A stretch of DNA of 64,000 bases, taken from positions 3,348,001 through 3,412,000 of the forward strand of contig NZ_AP024525.1 in assembly GCF_020886775.1 (NCBI RefSeq). Direction: 5' to 3'. The position numbers and the translations under genes were made by a program. The notes below the pieces were generated by a model. It worked only from the letters and a program-made list of their open reading frames with translations, was not told the DNA's origin and did no database searches. Each line of letters begins with the position of its first letter. Position 1 is the stretch's first letter. Shown in pieces: positions 25,693 through 33,066 of this stretch. Source of the stretch: Sinomonas cyclohexanicum. Lineage in GTDB: Bacteria; Actinomycetota; Actinomycetes; Actinomycetales; Micrococcaceae.

Positions 25693-26175
25693 ATGATCCA
25701 TCCACTCCTCCGGGCCCTCGCGGCCGGAACCTCTGCCGTCGCCGTCCTTGGCCTCGGCTCGCTGCCGGCACAGGCCGCCGTCACCGACGGCCACCAAGTC
25801 ACCGAGTTCTCCCGCTGCATCTCCGACGAAGGCGCAGGCTTCACTTTCTGCGTCGAGGGCGTGAACCAGGGCATCGAGGTGCACCAGCCGAACGGGCGCG
25901 CCGTCTTCGTGTCCTCAGGCACGGCCACCATGACGTTCACCTACGCCAACGGCGATGTGGTGACGGTCGCCAGCGCGTACCGCGGCGTCAGCAACTTCAG
26001 CTACTGGCTCGACGGACTGTTCTATGACCCACAGATGATCCTCTCGGAGGCCGCGACCACGAGCACCCTGCCTGACGGGAGCTCGTGCACGTCCGCCTCG
26101 ACGGCGCTGGGCATGGGGACCGACCAGCGCGCCGTCCGCTGGCAGTACGAGGTCACCTGCACGCGGGCCGGGTGA
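25693..26175 (+). CDS. Small secreted protein of unknown function
   Basis: The ATG at 25693 follows GAAAGG and gives 160 residues; the longer open frame upstream is shadow of the membrane-protein gene. A signal peptide ends LGSLPAQA near residue 28. The mature part of about 130 residues is rich in Ser/Thr/Tyr and has four cysteines in two pairs (CISDEGAGFTFC and CTSAS with VTC), which suggests disulfides. The 150 bp upstream are noticeably more AT-rich than the surroundings. I recognise no family. Confidence 0.7.
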   Translation: MIHPLLRALAAGTSAVAVLGLGSLPAQAAVTDGHQVTEFSRCISDEGAGFTFCVEGVNQGIEVHQPNGRAVFVSSGTATMTFTYANGDVVTVASAYRGVSNFSYWLDGLFYDPQMILSEAATTSTLPDGSSCTSASTALGMGTDQRAVRWQYEVTCTRAG

Positions 26176-26206
26176 CCACACAGTGCCCGGGAAGTGACCC
26201 CTCAAC

Positions 26207-26251
26207 GGGGAAATGACCCCTCACCGATGGGGACGGTGGGGGTCATTTCCC
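26207..26251. terminator. Bidirectional terminator
   Basis: GGGGAAATGACCCC (26207-26220) and GGGGGTCATTTCCC (26238-26251) pair over at least 13 bp around a 17-bp loop. It lies between the rightward secreted protein and the leftward 3-hydroxyacyl-CoA dehydrogenase. The word TGACCCCTCA occurs twice here and again near 37806 and 57795, so it belongs to a small set of recurring intergenic words. Confidence 0.8.
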
Positions 26252-26263
26252 GGTGCTCGCGGG

Positions 26264-27133
26264 TCAGCTCCAGGTGTAGAAGCCCTTGCCGGTCTTGCGG
26301 CCGAGTTCGCCGCGGGCGACCTTGTCGCGCAGGATCTGCGGGGGGGCGAAGCGGTCGCCGAGGGTGGCGTGGAGGTACTCGGCGATGCCCAGGCGCACGT
26401 CCAGGCCGACGATGTCGGTGGTCTTCAGCGGCCCGGTGGGGTGCTTGTAGCCCAGGACCATGGCGGCATCGATGTCCTCGGCGGTGGCCACGCCCTCCTG
26501 GACCATGCGCATCGCCTCCAGGGCGATCGCGACCCCGAGGCGGGAGGAGGCGAACCCCGGCGCGTCCTTGACCACGACGGCGGTCTTGCCCAGCCCCGCG
26601 ACCCAGCCGCGGGCGGCGGCCTCGGCCTCCGGGGAGGTCCGCTCGGCGATGACGACCTCGATCAGGGTCGAGGCCGGGACCGGGTTGAAGAAGTGCAGGC
26701 CCAGGAACCGCTCGGGCCGGGCCAGCGACGCGGCGAGCGTGGTCACCGACAGGGAGGAGGTGTTCGTGGCCAGGAACGCGCCCTTGCCCAGGTGCGCCTC
26801 CACCGCGGTGAGGGCCTCGGTCTTCAGGGCCGGGTCCTCCGGCACGGCCTCGACCACGAGGCCGCACCCGCCGAAGTCCGCGTAGTCCACGGAGGTCGAG
26901 AAGGACTCGACGATCTCGTCCAGGTTCCCGTCCACCACGCCGCGCTCGATGCTCTTGGCCACCGAGGACTCGACCCGCTCCCGGGCCCCCTGGGCGGCCT
27001 GCTCGTCCCGCTCGACGACGACCACGCGGGCCCCGCCCATGAGGAACGCGTGCGCGATCCCGGCGCCCATGCGCCCGCCGCCCAGGACCCCGACGGTTCC
27101 GGGGAGGCCTTCGGCCAGGTTGATCTTGCCCAT
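26264..27133 (-). CDS. 3-hydroxyacyl-CoA dehydrogenase (PaaH/FadB2-like)
   Basis: This is a 289-residue single-function enzyme. The NAD-binding motif GVLGGGRMGAGIAHAF is near residue 15 and the family signature FFNPVPASTLIEVV near residue 150. The catalytic His in GLHFFNP and a Glu in EAVPED are present. It oxidises 3-hydroxyacyl-CoA to 3-ketoacyl-CoA. The gene starts immediately after the enoyl-CoA hydratase stop. With the thiolase it completes the beta-oxidation steps of phenylacetate breakdown (PaaH role) or general beta-oxidation; the PaaR-like site favours the former. Confidence 0.9.
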   Translation of the reverse strand: MGKINLAEGLPGTVGVLGGGRMGAGIAHAFLMGGARVVVVERDEQAAQGARERVESSVAKSIERGVVDGNLDEIVESFSTSVDYADFGGCGLVVEAVPEDPALKTEALTAVEAHLGKGAFLATNTSSLSVTTLAASLARPERFLGLHFFNPVPASTLIEVVIAERTSPEAEAAARGWVAGLGKTAVVVKDAPGFASSRLGVAIALEAMRMVQEGVATAEDIDAAMVLGYKHPTGPLKTTDIVGLDVRLGIAEYLHATLGDRFAPPQILRDKVARGELGRKTGKGFYTWS

Positions 27134-28039
27134 CTACTTGCTCTTCTTTCGGTCGAGGAATGCCTGCATGCGGTCGAACTTGGCCTGGGACTCGAACAGC
27201 ATCCCCTGCGCGAGCGTGTCGATGAGCGGGTGCACCTCCCGGGGGGTGTGGAACACGGCCTTGGAGATCCGCACCGCCAGCGCATCCTGCGCGGCGATCC
27301 GGTCCGCCAGCCGGTGCGCGGCCGGGACCAGGTCCGCCGGCTCGACGAGCTCGGTGACCAGGCCCGCGGCCAGGCACTCGGCCCCGGTCAGGACCTTCCC
27401 GGCCAGCAGGATCTCCTTGGCCAGGGCCTCCCCCACGAGCTCGCGCAGCCGCCACGTCGCACCGGCGGCGGCCATGATCCCCAGCCCGGTCTCCGGGTTG
27501 CCGACCCGCAGCGACTCGGTGCCGATCCGGAAGTCCGCCGCGTACGCCAGCTCGGCGCCGCCGCCGAGGGCGTACCCCTCCAGCGCCGCGATCACGGGCA
27601 TCGGAAGCTTCGCGATCCGGTCGAACACGGTCGAGTTGATCCCCGCGAGCGCATCGTTACGGCGCCGCTGCCGCAGCTGGGCGATGTCCGCGCCCGAGGC
27701 GAAGATGCCCTTCGCCCCCGAGTCCGGGTCCGCCGGGGTGCCCGAGAGGATCAGCACCTTCGGGTGCGCCTCGAGGTGCGCGCACACCGCGTGCAGCTCA
27801 TCCACCATGGACTGGTCGATCGCGTTGCGCACCTCCGGGCGGTCCAGCCGCGCATGCAGCCGATCACCCCGCTCCTCGACCACCAGCGTGCTGAAGCCGG
27901 ACCCGTCAAGACGCGCAGCGTCGTTGTCGGACGCGCCGTCGTGCGCCGCGCCGTCGGAGGCCGCGGACGACGCCGCCGCCCCGGCCTCAGCGGTCGAGGC
28001 GCCTTCCGCGGTGCTCGTCTGGGTGCGGGGCACCGTCAT
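27134..28039 (-). CDS. Enoyl-CoA hydratase/isomerase (PaaF/PaaG-like)
   Basis: The protein has 301 residues. The first 45 are Ala/Ser/Asp-rich and probably disordered; they include one dispersed 11-mer copy (27935) encoding AHDGA. The crotonase core follows: RLDRPEVRNAIDQSMV, the oxyanion loop FASGADIAQL and GYALGGGAELAYAADF with a catalytic Glu. It hydrates or isomerises unsaturated acyl-CoA intermediates. It sits between the thiolase and dehydrogenase genes with no spacing, so the three proteins are probably made in fixed ratio. Confidence 0.9.
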   Translation of the reverse strand: MTVPRTQTSTAEGASTAEAGAAASSAASDGAAHDGASDNDAARLDGSGFSTLVVEERGDRLHARLDRPEVRNAIDQSMVDELHAVCAHLEAHPKVLILSGTPADPDSGAKGIFASGADIAQLRQRRRNDALAGINSTVFDRIAKLPMPVIAALEGYALGGGAELAYAADFRIGTESLRVGNPETGLGIMAAAGATWRLRELVGEALAKEILLAGKVLTGAECLAAGLVTELVEPADLVPAAHRLADRIAAQDALAVRISKAVFHTPREVHPLIDTLAQGMLFESQAKFDRMQAFLDRKKSK

Positions 28040-29266
28040 CTAGACCCCCTCGATAAGCAGGGCCGTGCCCTGGCCCACGCCCACGCACATCGTGGCCAGG
28101 CCCAGCCTGCGGCCGGGCCCGGTCAGCTCGCGGTCCATGCGGCCCAGCAGGGTCACCACGAGGCGCGAGCCCGAGGAGCCCAGCGGGTGGCCCAGGGCGA
28201 TCGCGCCGCCGTCGTTGTTCACGATCCCCTCCTCGAGCTTGAGCTCGCGCATCACGGCCAGGGACTGGGACGCGAAGGCCTCGTTCAGCTCCACCGCGCC
28301 CAGGTCCGCCACCGAGACGCCCTGCCGCTCGAGGACCTTGCGGGTGGCCGGGACAGGGCCCATGCCCATGATCTCGGGGGCGATGCCGGCCGAGGCGCCG
28401 TCGAGGATGCGGGCGCGCGGGGTCAGGCCGAACCGCTCGATCGCGGCCTCGGAGGCCACGACGATCGCCGAGGCGCCGTCGTTCAGCGACGAGGCGTTGC
28501 CCGCGGTGACCACGGAGCCGCCCTTGACCACCGGGCGCAGCCTGGCCAGCACGTCCATCGTGGTCCCGGGGCGGGGGCCCTCGTCCGTGTCCACCACGGT
28601 CTGGGCGCCCTTGCGGCCGGTCACCGTCACGGGGACGATCTCCTGCGCGAACCGGCCGGCCTCGATCGCGGCGATGGCCTTCTCGTGCGAGCGGACGGCG
28701 AACGCGTCGCAGTCCTCCCGGGAGGTGTCGAAGACTCGGGCGACCTCCTCGGCCGTCTCCGGCATCGAATACGTGGCCTTCCCGTCGCGGGAGAGCTCCC
28801 CGGAGAGGAACGCCGGGTTGGTGAAGCGCCAGCCGATCGAGGTGTCGAACACAGCACCGGGCTTGGCGAATGCCGTGCTGGGCTTCTCCATCACCCACGG
28901 CGCGCGGCTCATGGACTCGACCCCGCCGGCCACCACGAGGTCCGCGGCCCCGGCCTTGACCATGTGCGAGGCCATGATGATCGCCGAGAGGCCCGAGGCG
29001 CACAGCCGGTTGACCGTGATCCCCGGCACCGCATCCGGGTAGCCGGCCAGCAGCCACCCCATCCGGGCCACGTTGCGGTTCTCCTCGCCCGCGCCGTTCG
29101 CGTTGCCCAGGATCACCTCCTCCACCTCGGCCGGATCGATCCCGGCCCGCTCCACCGCCGCCCGCACCGTCAAAGCCGCCAGATCATCCGGACGCACCGA
29201 GGACAGCGCACCGCCGTACCGCCCCACCGGGGTCCTCGCCCCACCGACCAGAAACGCCTCAGCCAT
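28040..29266 (-). CDS. Acetyl-CoA acyltransferase (thiolase II; PaaJ/PcaF-like)
   Basis: The start is ATG 29266 with GAGGGAG upstream, giving 408 residues; a longer in-frame start lacks a binding site. Catalytic residues are Cys in VNRLCASGLSA (about 88), His in ALGHPLGSSGSR and the second Cys in LATMCVGVGQG. It cleaves 3-ketoacyl-CoA with CoA. As first gene of a three-gene operon behind a PaaR-like operator, release of acetyl-CoA and succinyl-CoA in the phenylacetate pathway is the likely job. A beta-ketoadipyl-CoA role is also possible. Confidence 0.92.
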   Translation of the reverse strand: MAEAFLVGGARTPVGRYGGALSSVRPDDLAALTVRAAVERAGIDPAEVEEVILGNANGAGEENRNVARMGWLLAGYPDAVPGITVNRLCASGLSAIIMASHMVKAGAADLVVAGGVESMSRAPWVMEKPSTAFAKPGAVFDTSIGWRFTNPAFLSGELSRDGKATYSMPETAEEVARVFDTSREDCDAFAVRSHEKAIAAIEAGRFAQEIVPVTVTGRKGAQTVVDTDEGPRPGTTMDVLARLRPVVKGGSVVTAGNASSLNDGASAIVVASEAAIERFGLTPRARILDGASAGIAPEIMGMGPVPATRKVLERQGVSVADLGAVELNEAFASQSLAVMRELKLEEGIVNNDGGAIALGHPLGSSGSRLVVTLLGRMDRELTGPGRRLGLATMCVGVGQGTALLIEGV

Positions 29267-29327
29267 GTGCACTCCCTCATGCCTCGTCACATCGGACACG
29301 TTCGGCACCGGGCGCACATGCGCCAAT

Positions 29328-29380
29328 AGTTACCGACCGTTCGTTCTATAAAGATTCTCATCCGGTCCCCCTCGGGTCAA
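29328..29380 (-). promoter_or_regulatory. Promoter and PaaR-like operator of the thiolase operon
   Basis: On the minus strand, TTGACC (29375-29380) and GAATCT (29352-29357) are 17 bp apart. Just downstream, 29328-29347 reads AGTTACCGACCGTTCGTTCT, sharing the core ACCGnnCGnnCG with the paaZ site but with a weaker second half. This is the position for a repressor that blocks initiation. Confidence 0.65.
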
Positions 29381-29434
29381 CCTCTGTGACCTCAGCCCGG
29401 AACCGGGCGGGCGCCGAGTTCGTTCTTGCCCTTG

Positions 29435-30169
29435 ATGCTCCGTTCGTCCTCCGTCACCCCAGCCAAGCCGCGGCGTTTCAACCGATACACGCTCGCGGAC
29501 GCGCTCGCCGTCGTGCTCTACCTCGGCCTGCCCGCGGCGCTGATCCTGCTCCCCCTCGACCGGTTCTCGTGGCTCACGCGGGACCCGATGTTCGGCTCGT
29601 ACCTGCTCAACCTCGCCCTGTACGCGGCGGTGTTCATCGTGGCGGTCATCGCCGCACGGCACTACGTGGCCCGGGACGCGCGGATCCTTGCCACGAGGCC
29701 GTGGTTCACCCTCGGCATCCTGCCTCTGCTCCTCGTGGCGATGCTCGTGGTGACCGCGATCGTCGTGGCCGCGGCCGGGGGCGTCGAGGTGTCCGTGAAC
29801 CAGACCGGACTCGAGGACATGACGGCGCACGTGCCGTGGTGGCTCACCGCCCCGCTGCTGGTGCTCGTGGGGCCGTTCGTGGAGGAGTACATCTTCCGGC
29901 ACCTCATGATCGGCAAGCTCAGCCAGTACCTGAACCGGTGGGTGTGCTACGCGGCGTCGGTGGTACTGTTCGCAGCGCTGCACATCGCGGGCCGCGAGGC
30001 CATCACGTTCCAGGCGCTCGCACCGTACCTGGGGCTGGGGCTCGTGCTCGTGTTCGCGTACGCGTGGACGGCCAACAACCTGATGTTCAGCTACTCCCTG
30101 CACGCCCTGAAGAACCTGCTGTCCGTGGTGCTCATGTACACCGTGGACCTCAGTTCGCTGACCTCGTAG
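29435..30169 (+). CDS. CPBP-family intramembrane metalloprotease
   Basis: From ATG 29435 the product has 244 residues with about six to seven membrane segments. The CAAX/bacteriocin-processing motifs are clear: FVEEYIFRHL (EExxxR), ALHIAGREA with the first His, and the late His in YSLHALKN. Such proteases act within the membrane on unknown substrates and sometimes give bacteriocin self-immunity. No bacteriocin gene is adjacent. The start is uncertain because upstream TTG codons are also in frame. Confidence 0.85.
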   Translation: MLRSSSVTPAKPRRFNRYTLADALAVVLYLGLPAALILLPLDRFSWLTRDPMFGSYLLNLALYAAVFIVAVIAARHYVARDARILATRPWFTLGILPLLLVAMLVVTAIVVAAAGGVEVSVNQTGLEDMTAHVPWWLTAPLLVLVGPFVEEYIFRHLMIGKLSQYLNRWVCYAASVVLFAALHIAGREAITFQALAPYLGLGLVLVFAYAWTANNLMFSYSLHALKNLLSVVLMYTVDLSSLTS

Positions 30170-30175
30170 GACCCC

Positions 30176-30865
30176 GTGAGCAAGCGCATCCTCCTCATCC
30201 CGCTCGGCATCGTCGTGGCGGTGATCCTCGCCGTCGTGATCGGCGGCCCGATCATCACCTCGGCCATCAGGCCCAAGCAGGTCGATCCGTTCAGCATCAC
30301 CGCCGCCGCTGGCTCCGGGGGAAGCACGACGCCGCGCCCCGCCGGCGCGGACAACGGCACCTGGGCATTGGGCAGCGGCTCGCAGGCCGGGTACCGGGTC
30401 AACGAGGTGCTCAACGGCGAGTCCTTGACCGTGGTGGGGCGCACCGACCAGGTCACCGGCTCGGCCGCCGTCGCGGACGGGAAGCTCACCGCCGCGAACG
30501 TGGTGGTCGAGGCCGGAAGCATCGCGACGGACAACGCCGGCCGCGACAACTACTTCCGCTTCACGGTGATCTCCGCCGGCAAGTATCCGCAGGCGACCTT
30601 TGCTTTGGGGGCACCCGTCACGTTGCCCGAGATCGGCGGAACGCCCGTGTCGCTCACGGTCCCCGGCACGCTCGCACTGGCCGGGGCGAAGCACACAGTC
30701 ACCGCGGACCTGAAGGTGGTACGCGACGGCGCAGGCATTGCCGCCGTCGGCTCCATCCCGGTCGCGGTCAGGGACTTCGGCATCGACCCGCCGAACCTCG
30801 GCTTCGTCAAGGTCGAGGACCACGCGACCGTCGAGTTCCGGGTGAACCTGACGCAGAACGGCTGA
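30176..30865 (+). CDS. Membrane-anchored YceI-family protein
   Basis: A GTG start 6 bp after the protease stop gives 229 residues. Residues 5-30 form one membrane anchor, followed by a Gly/Ser/Pro linker and a YceI lipocalin-like barrel. Landmarks are TWALGSGSQAGYRV, the region DNYFRFTVIS and DFGIDPPNLGFV. YceI proteins bind polyisoprenoid-type lipids. Here the barrel would face the outside of the membrane. A soluble paralog is encoded at 49349. Confidence 0.85.
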   Translation: MSKRILLIPLGIVVAVILAVVIGGPIITSAIRPKQVDPFSITAAAGSGGSTTPRPAGADNGTWALGSGSQAGYRVNEVLNGESLTVVGRTDQVTGSAAVADGKLTAANVVVEAGSIATDNAGRDNYFRFTVISAGKYPQATFALGAPVTLPEIGGTPVSLTVPGTLALAGAKHTVTADLKVVRDGAGIAAVGSIPVAVRDFGIDPPNLGFVKVEDHATVEFRVNLTQNG

Positions 30866-31198
30866 GCGCCCGCCAGTCCACCGCCATCTCGGCAACCCCC
30901 AGCTGGGCAACCCCAACTGGGCAACCCCCATCTGGGGGTCACCTCCTGACGGCCAGCTTCTGGGAGTCAGCTTCTGGGAGTCACCTCCTGACGGTCAGCT
31001 TCTGGAAGTCAGCTTCTGGAAGTCACGTCCGTGCGGTCGGCTCGTCCCCAGCTATAACCTTCAACCCACGGCGTGTCGGGCCTTCTTGTCGGCGTGTCGG
31101 GCGTTAGGCCTCTCCAAGGCTGGGGAGCTCGCGACACACAGTCCGCAGGATGTGCCACCCAGGAGGTGACTCCCAGAAGCTGACCCTTAGGCGGGGGG
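30866..31198. repeat. Gene-free gap filled with degenerate tandem and inverted repeats
   Basis: This 333-bp convergent gap holds three GGCAACCCC units (30891, 30906, 30920) and four direct copies of CAGCTTCTGGgAGTCA (30954, 30968, 30996, 31010; the last two have GAA). One inverted copy is at 31167-31182, and CGGCGTGTCGGGC occurs twice (about 31068 and 31091). The inverted copy can pair with the direct ones over more than 20 bp, giving a large stem between the yceI and ABC-F genes. Related words occur at 17003 and 61499-61556. I see no coding capacity. Confidence 0.75.
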
Positions 31199-32920
31199 TC
31201 AGTGGTGGGCGTGGAGGCGGCCCGCCGAGGCCACAGGCTCGAGTAGGAGCCGGCGGTGGCCCCGGCGGCCGACCCCGCCGGCGCCGTCCCCCACGTCTCC
31301 GAGTCCGTCGAACCAGCGGGCCAGTGCCCGGTCGTGGCTGGCCACCACGAGGGTCCCCCGGTACCGCGTGAGCGCCTCCTCGAGTTCGCCCACGAGGAGC
31401 GGCGCGAGGTGGTTGGTCGGCTCGTCGAGGAGCAGCAGCTCGGGCCGGCCGGCAAGGAGCCGCGCCAGGGCGAGCCGCCGGTACTGGCCCGCGGAGAGCG
31501 AGCCCACGGGCACGAAGAAGTCCTGCACCCGGAACAGGCCCGTGTGCATGAGCGCCTCGGCGTGGTCGTCGAGGTCACCGGGCAGACCCGCGGCGTAGGC
31601 GGCCAGGAGCCGGGCGTCGGGATCAGCGGGCGCAGCGAGCTCCTGCGGGAGGAGGCCGACGACGGCGGGACGCCGCCCGCCGTCGTGCGCCACCGTCGCA
31701 CTGGCCGCCCCCTCGCAAGGGACCGTCCCGGCAAGCAGCCCGAGAAGCGTCGACTTCCCAGCCCCGTTCGGCCCGGTCACGAGGAGACGGTCCCCGGGCG
31801 CGAGCGAGAGGTCCACGGGCGCGAGCCGCCCCGCCACCCCGGCGCCGGCCAGCACCACGGAGGCGCCGGCGGCCACGTCAAACGCCGCCGCCAGGTGCAG
31901 GGGGCGAGGCGGGGGCAGCACCGGATCCGCCTCGAGGCGCCGCAGCCGCTCGCGGGCCGAGCGGATCTGGCTCTCCACCGCGGCGGAGACGCGCTGGCCG
32001 AAGTAGTTGTACCCGGCCTTGTCGTTGTCCGTCATGCGCCCGTAGGCGACCCGCTCGGTGACCGTCGCGGCCTTCTCGCGTTCTCGCTCCTTCGCCGCGA
32101 GCCACTCGGCGTACCGGCGTTCCCAGTCGCGCCGCTCGCGCGCCTTCTCGGCCCGGTACCCTGCATACCCGGCGCCGTAGCGGCGCACAGAACGCGTGTC
32201 GGCGTCGACCTCGAGGATCACGCGGGCAAACCGCTCGAGGAAGTCGCGGTCGTGCGAGACGGCGACGACGATCCCCGGCCGCGCCGCGACCTCCGCCTCG
32301 AGCCACGCGAGCGCGCCCGCGTCGAGGTGGTTGGTGGGCTCGTCGAGGAGCAGGATCGGCGCCGGGTCCGCGAGCGCAAGCGCAAGGGCGATCCGCTCGG
32401 CCTCGCCACCGGACAGGCTCGCGAGCGCCCGGTCGCGGCCCGCGCGGACCAAGTGGCCCACGCCGAGCCGCTCCAAGGCAATCGCGGCGGCCACCTCAGT
32501 GCGCACGACGGCGCTCCCCGCCTCGTCGAGGTCGGGGTCCTCGCCGCCGGGCTCACCGCGCTCCGCCGCCAGCGCCGCAGCGACCCGCTCCGCGCCGGCG
32601 GCGAGGATGCCGCCGACGGTCGCGGCGCCGTCGTACGTCTGGGCGAGGCGGGAGGCGCGGCCGTGCACGGCGACCGTGCCCGCCTCGGGCAGCTCGTCGC
32701 CGGAGAGCAGGCGCAGGAGAGTGGACTTTCCGGCGCCATTCTCGCCGACAACGGCGACGCGCTCGCCCTCGGAGATGACGAGGTTGACGCGGTCGAGGAG
32801 GAGCCGGTCGCCGTAGCCGTGGCTGACCTCCGTAACGGTGATGTGGAGGGACTCACGGTGGGGCGCGCCGTCGCGGAGCTCGGGACGGCTTGCGTGGAAT
32901 CGGTTCAGGGGTGCAGGCAT
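31199..32920 (-). CDS. ABC-F family ATPase (possible ribosome-protection protein)
   Basis: The 573-residue protein has two ATPase domains and no membrane segments. Walker A motifs are GENGAGKST and GPNGAGKST, signatures LSGGEAERI and SLSAGQYRRL, and Walker B LLLDEPTNHL in both halves. The linker between them (residues about 240-340) is long and highly charged, with many RE/KE pairs, as in the interdomain arm of ABC-F proteins. Antibiotic-resistance ABC-F proteins displace macrolides, lincosamides or pleuromutilins from ribosomes; others tune translation. Loops carry two dispersed 11-mer copies (31679 and 32501). A possible three-codon leader is at 32985. Confidence 0.9.
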   Translation of the reverse strand: MPAPLNRFHASRPELRDGAPHRESLHITVTEVSHGYGDRLLLDRVNLVISEGERVAVVGENGAGKSTLLRLLSGDELPEAGTVAVHGRASRLAQTYDGAATVGGILAAGAERVAAALAAERGEPGGEDPDLDEAGSAVVRTEVAAAIALERLGVGHLVRAGRDRALASLSGGEAERIALALALADPAPILLLDEPTNHLDAGALAWLEAEVAARPGIVVAVSHDRDFLERFARVILEVDADTRSVRRYGAGYAGYRAEKARERRDWERRYAEWLAAKEREREKAATVTERVAYGRMTDNDKAGYNYFGQRVSAAVESQIRSARERLRRLEADPVLPPPRPLHLAAAFDVAAGASVVLAGAGVAGRLAPVDLSLAPGDRLLVTGPNGAGKSTLLGLLAGTVPCEGAASATVAHDGGRRPAVVGLLPQELAAPADPDARLLAAYAAGLPGDLDDHAEALMHTGLFRVQDFFVPVGSLSAGQYRRLALARLLAGRPELLLLDEPTNHLAPLLVGELEEALTRYRGTLVVASHDRALARWFDGLGDVGDGAGGVGRRGHRRLLLEPVASAGRLHAHH

Positions 32921-32984
32921 GCTGGGCTCGCTTCGCGGCTCGGGGCACGCACGTGCCTGGGGCGGAGAGGGGATGGGGAAGCGG

Positions 32985-33032
32985 TCAGCGGAGCATGCCC
33001 TCTAGCGTGGCGGGGGCGGTGTGCCCTGTCAA
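32985..33032 (-). promoter_or_regulatory. Promoter and three-codon leader ORF (Met-Leu-Arg) upstream of the ABC-F gene
   Basis: On the minus strand TTGACA (33027-33032) and a weak CACGCT (33004-33009) are 17 bp apart. Seven bases later ATG CTC CGC TGA (32985-32996) could be translated from a leaderless mRNA. A GGCACG/CGTGCC hairpin lies between it and the ABC-F start 65 bp on. Short leader ORFs control some resistance genes by drug-induced ribosome stalling, so this is a candidate attenuator, not a proven one. Confidence 0.45.
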
Positions 33033-33066
33033 GCCACTGGGCCGCGGCGTGCAGCACACACTGGCC

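Noticed and set aside
26213-29329. A 1038-codon open frame on the plus strand opposite the thiolase operon.
   Set aside because: It is antisense shadow of three well-supported genes (dehydrogenase, hydratase, thiolase); the translation is Gly/Arg/Asp/His-rich without any domain, as expected from high-GC complement.
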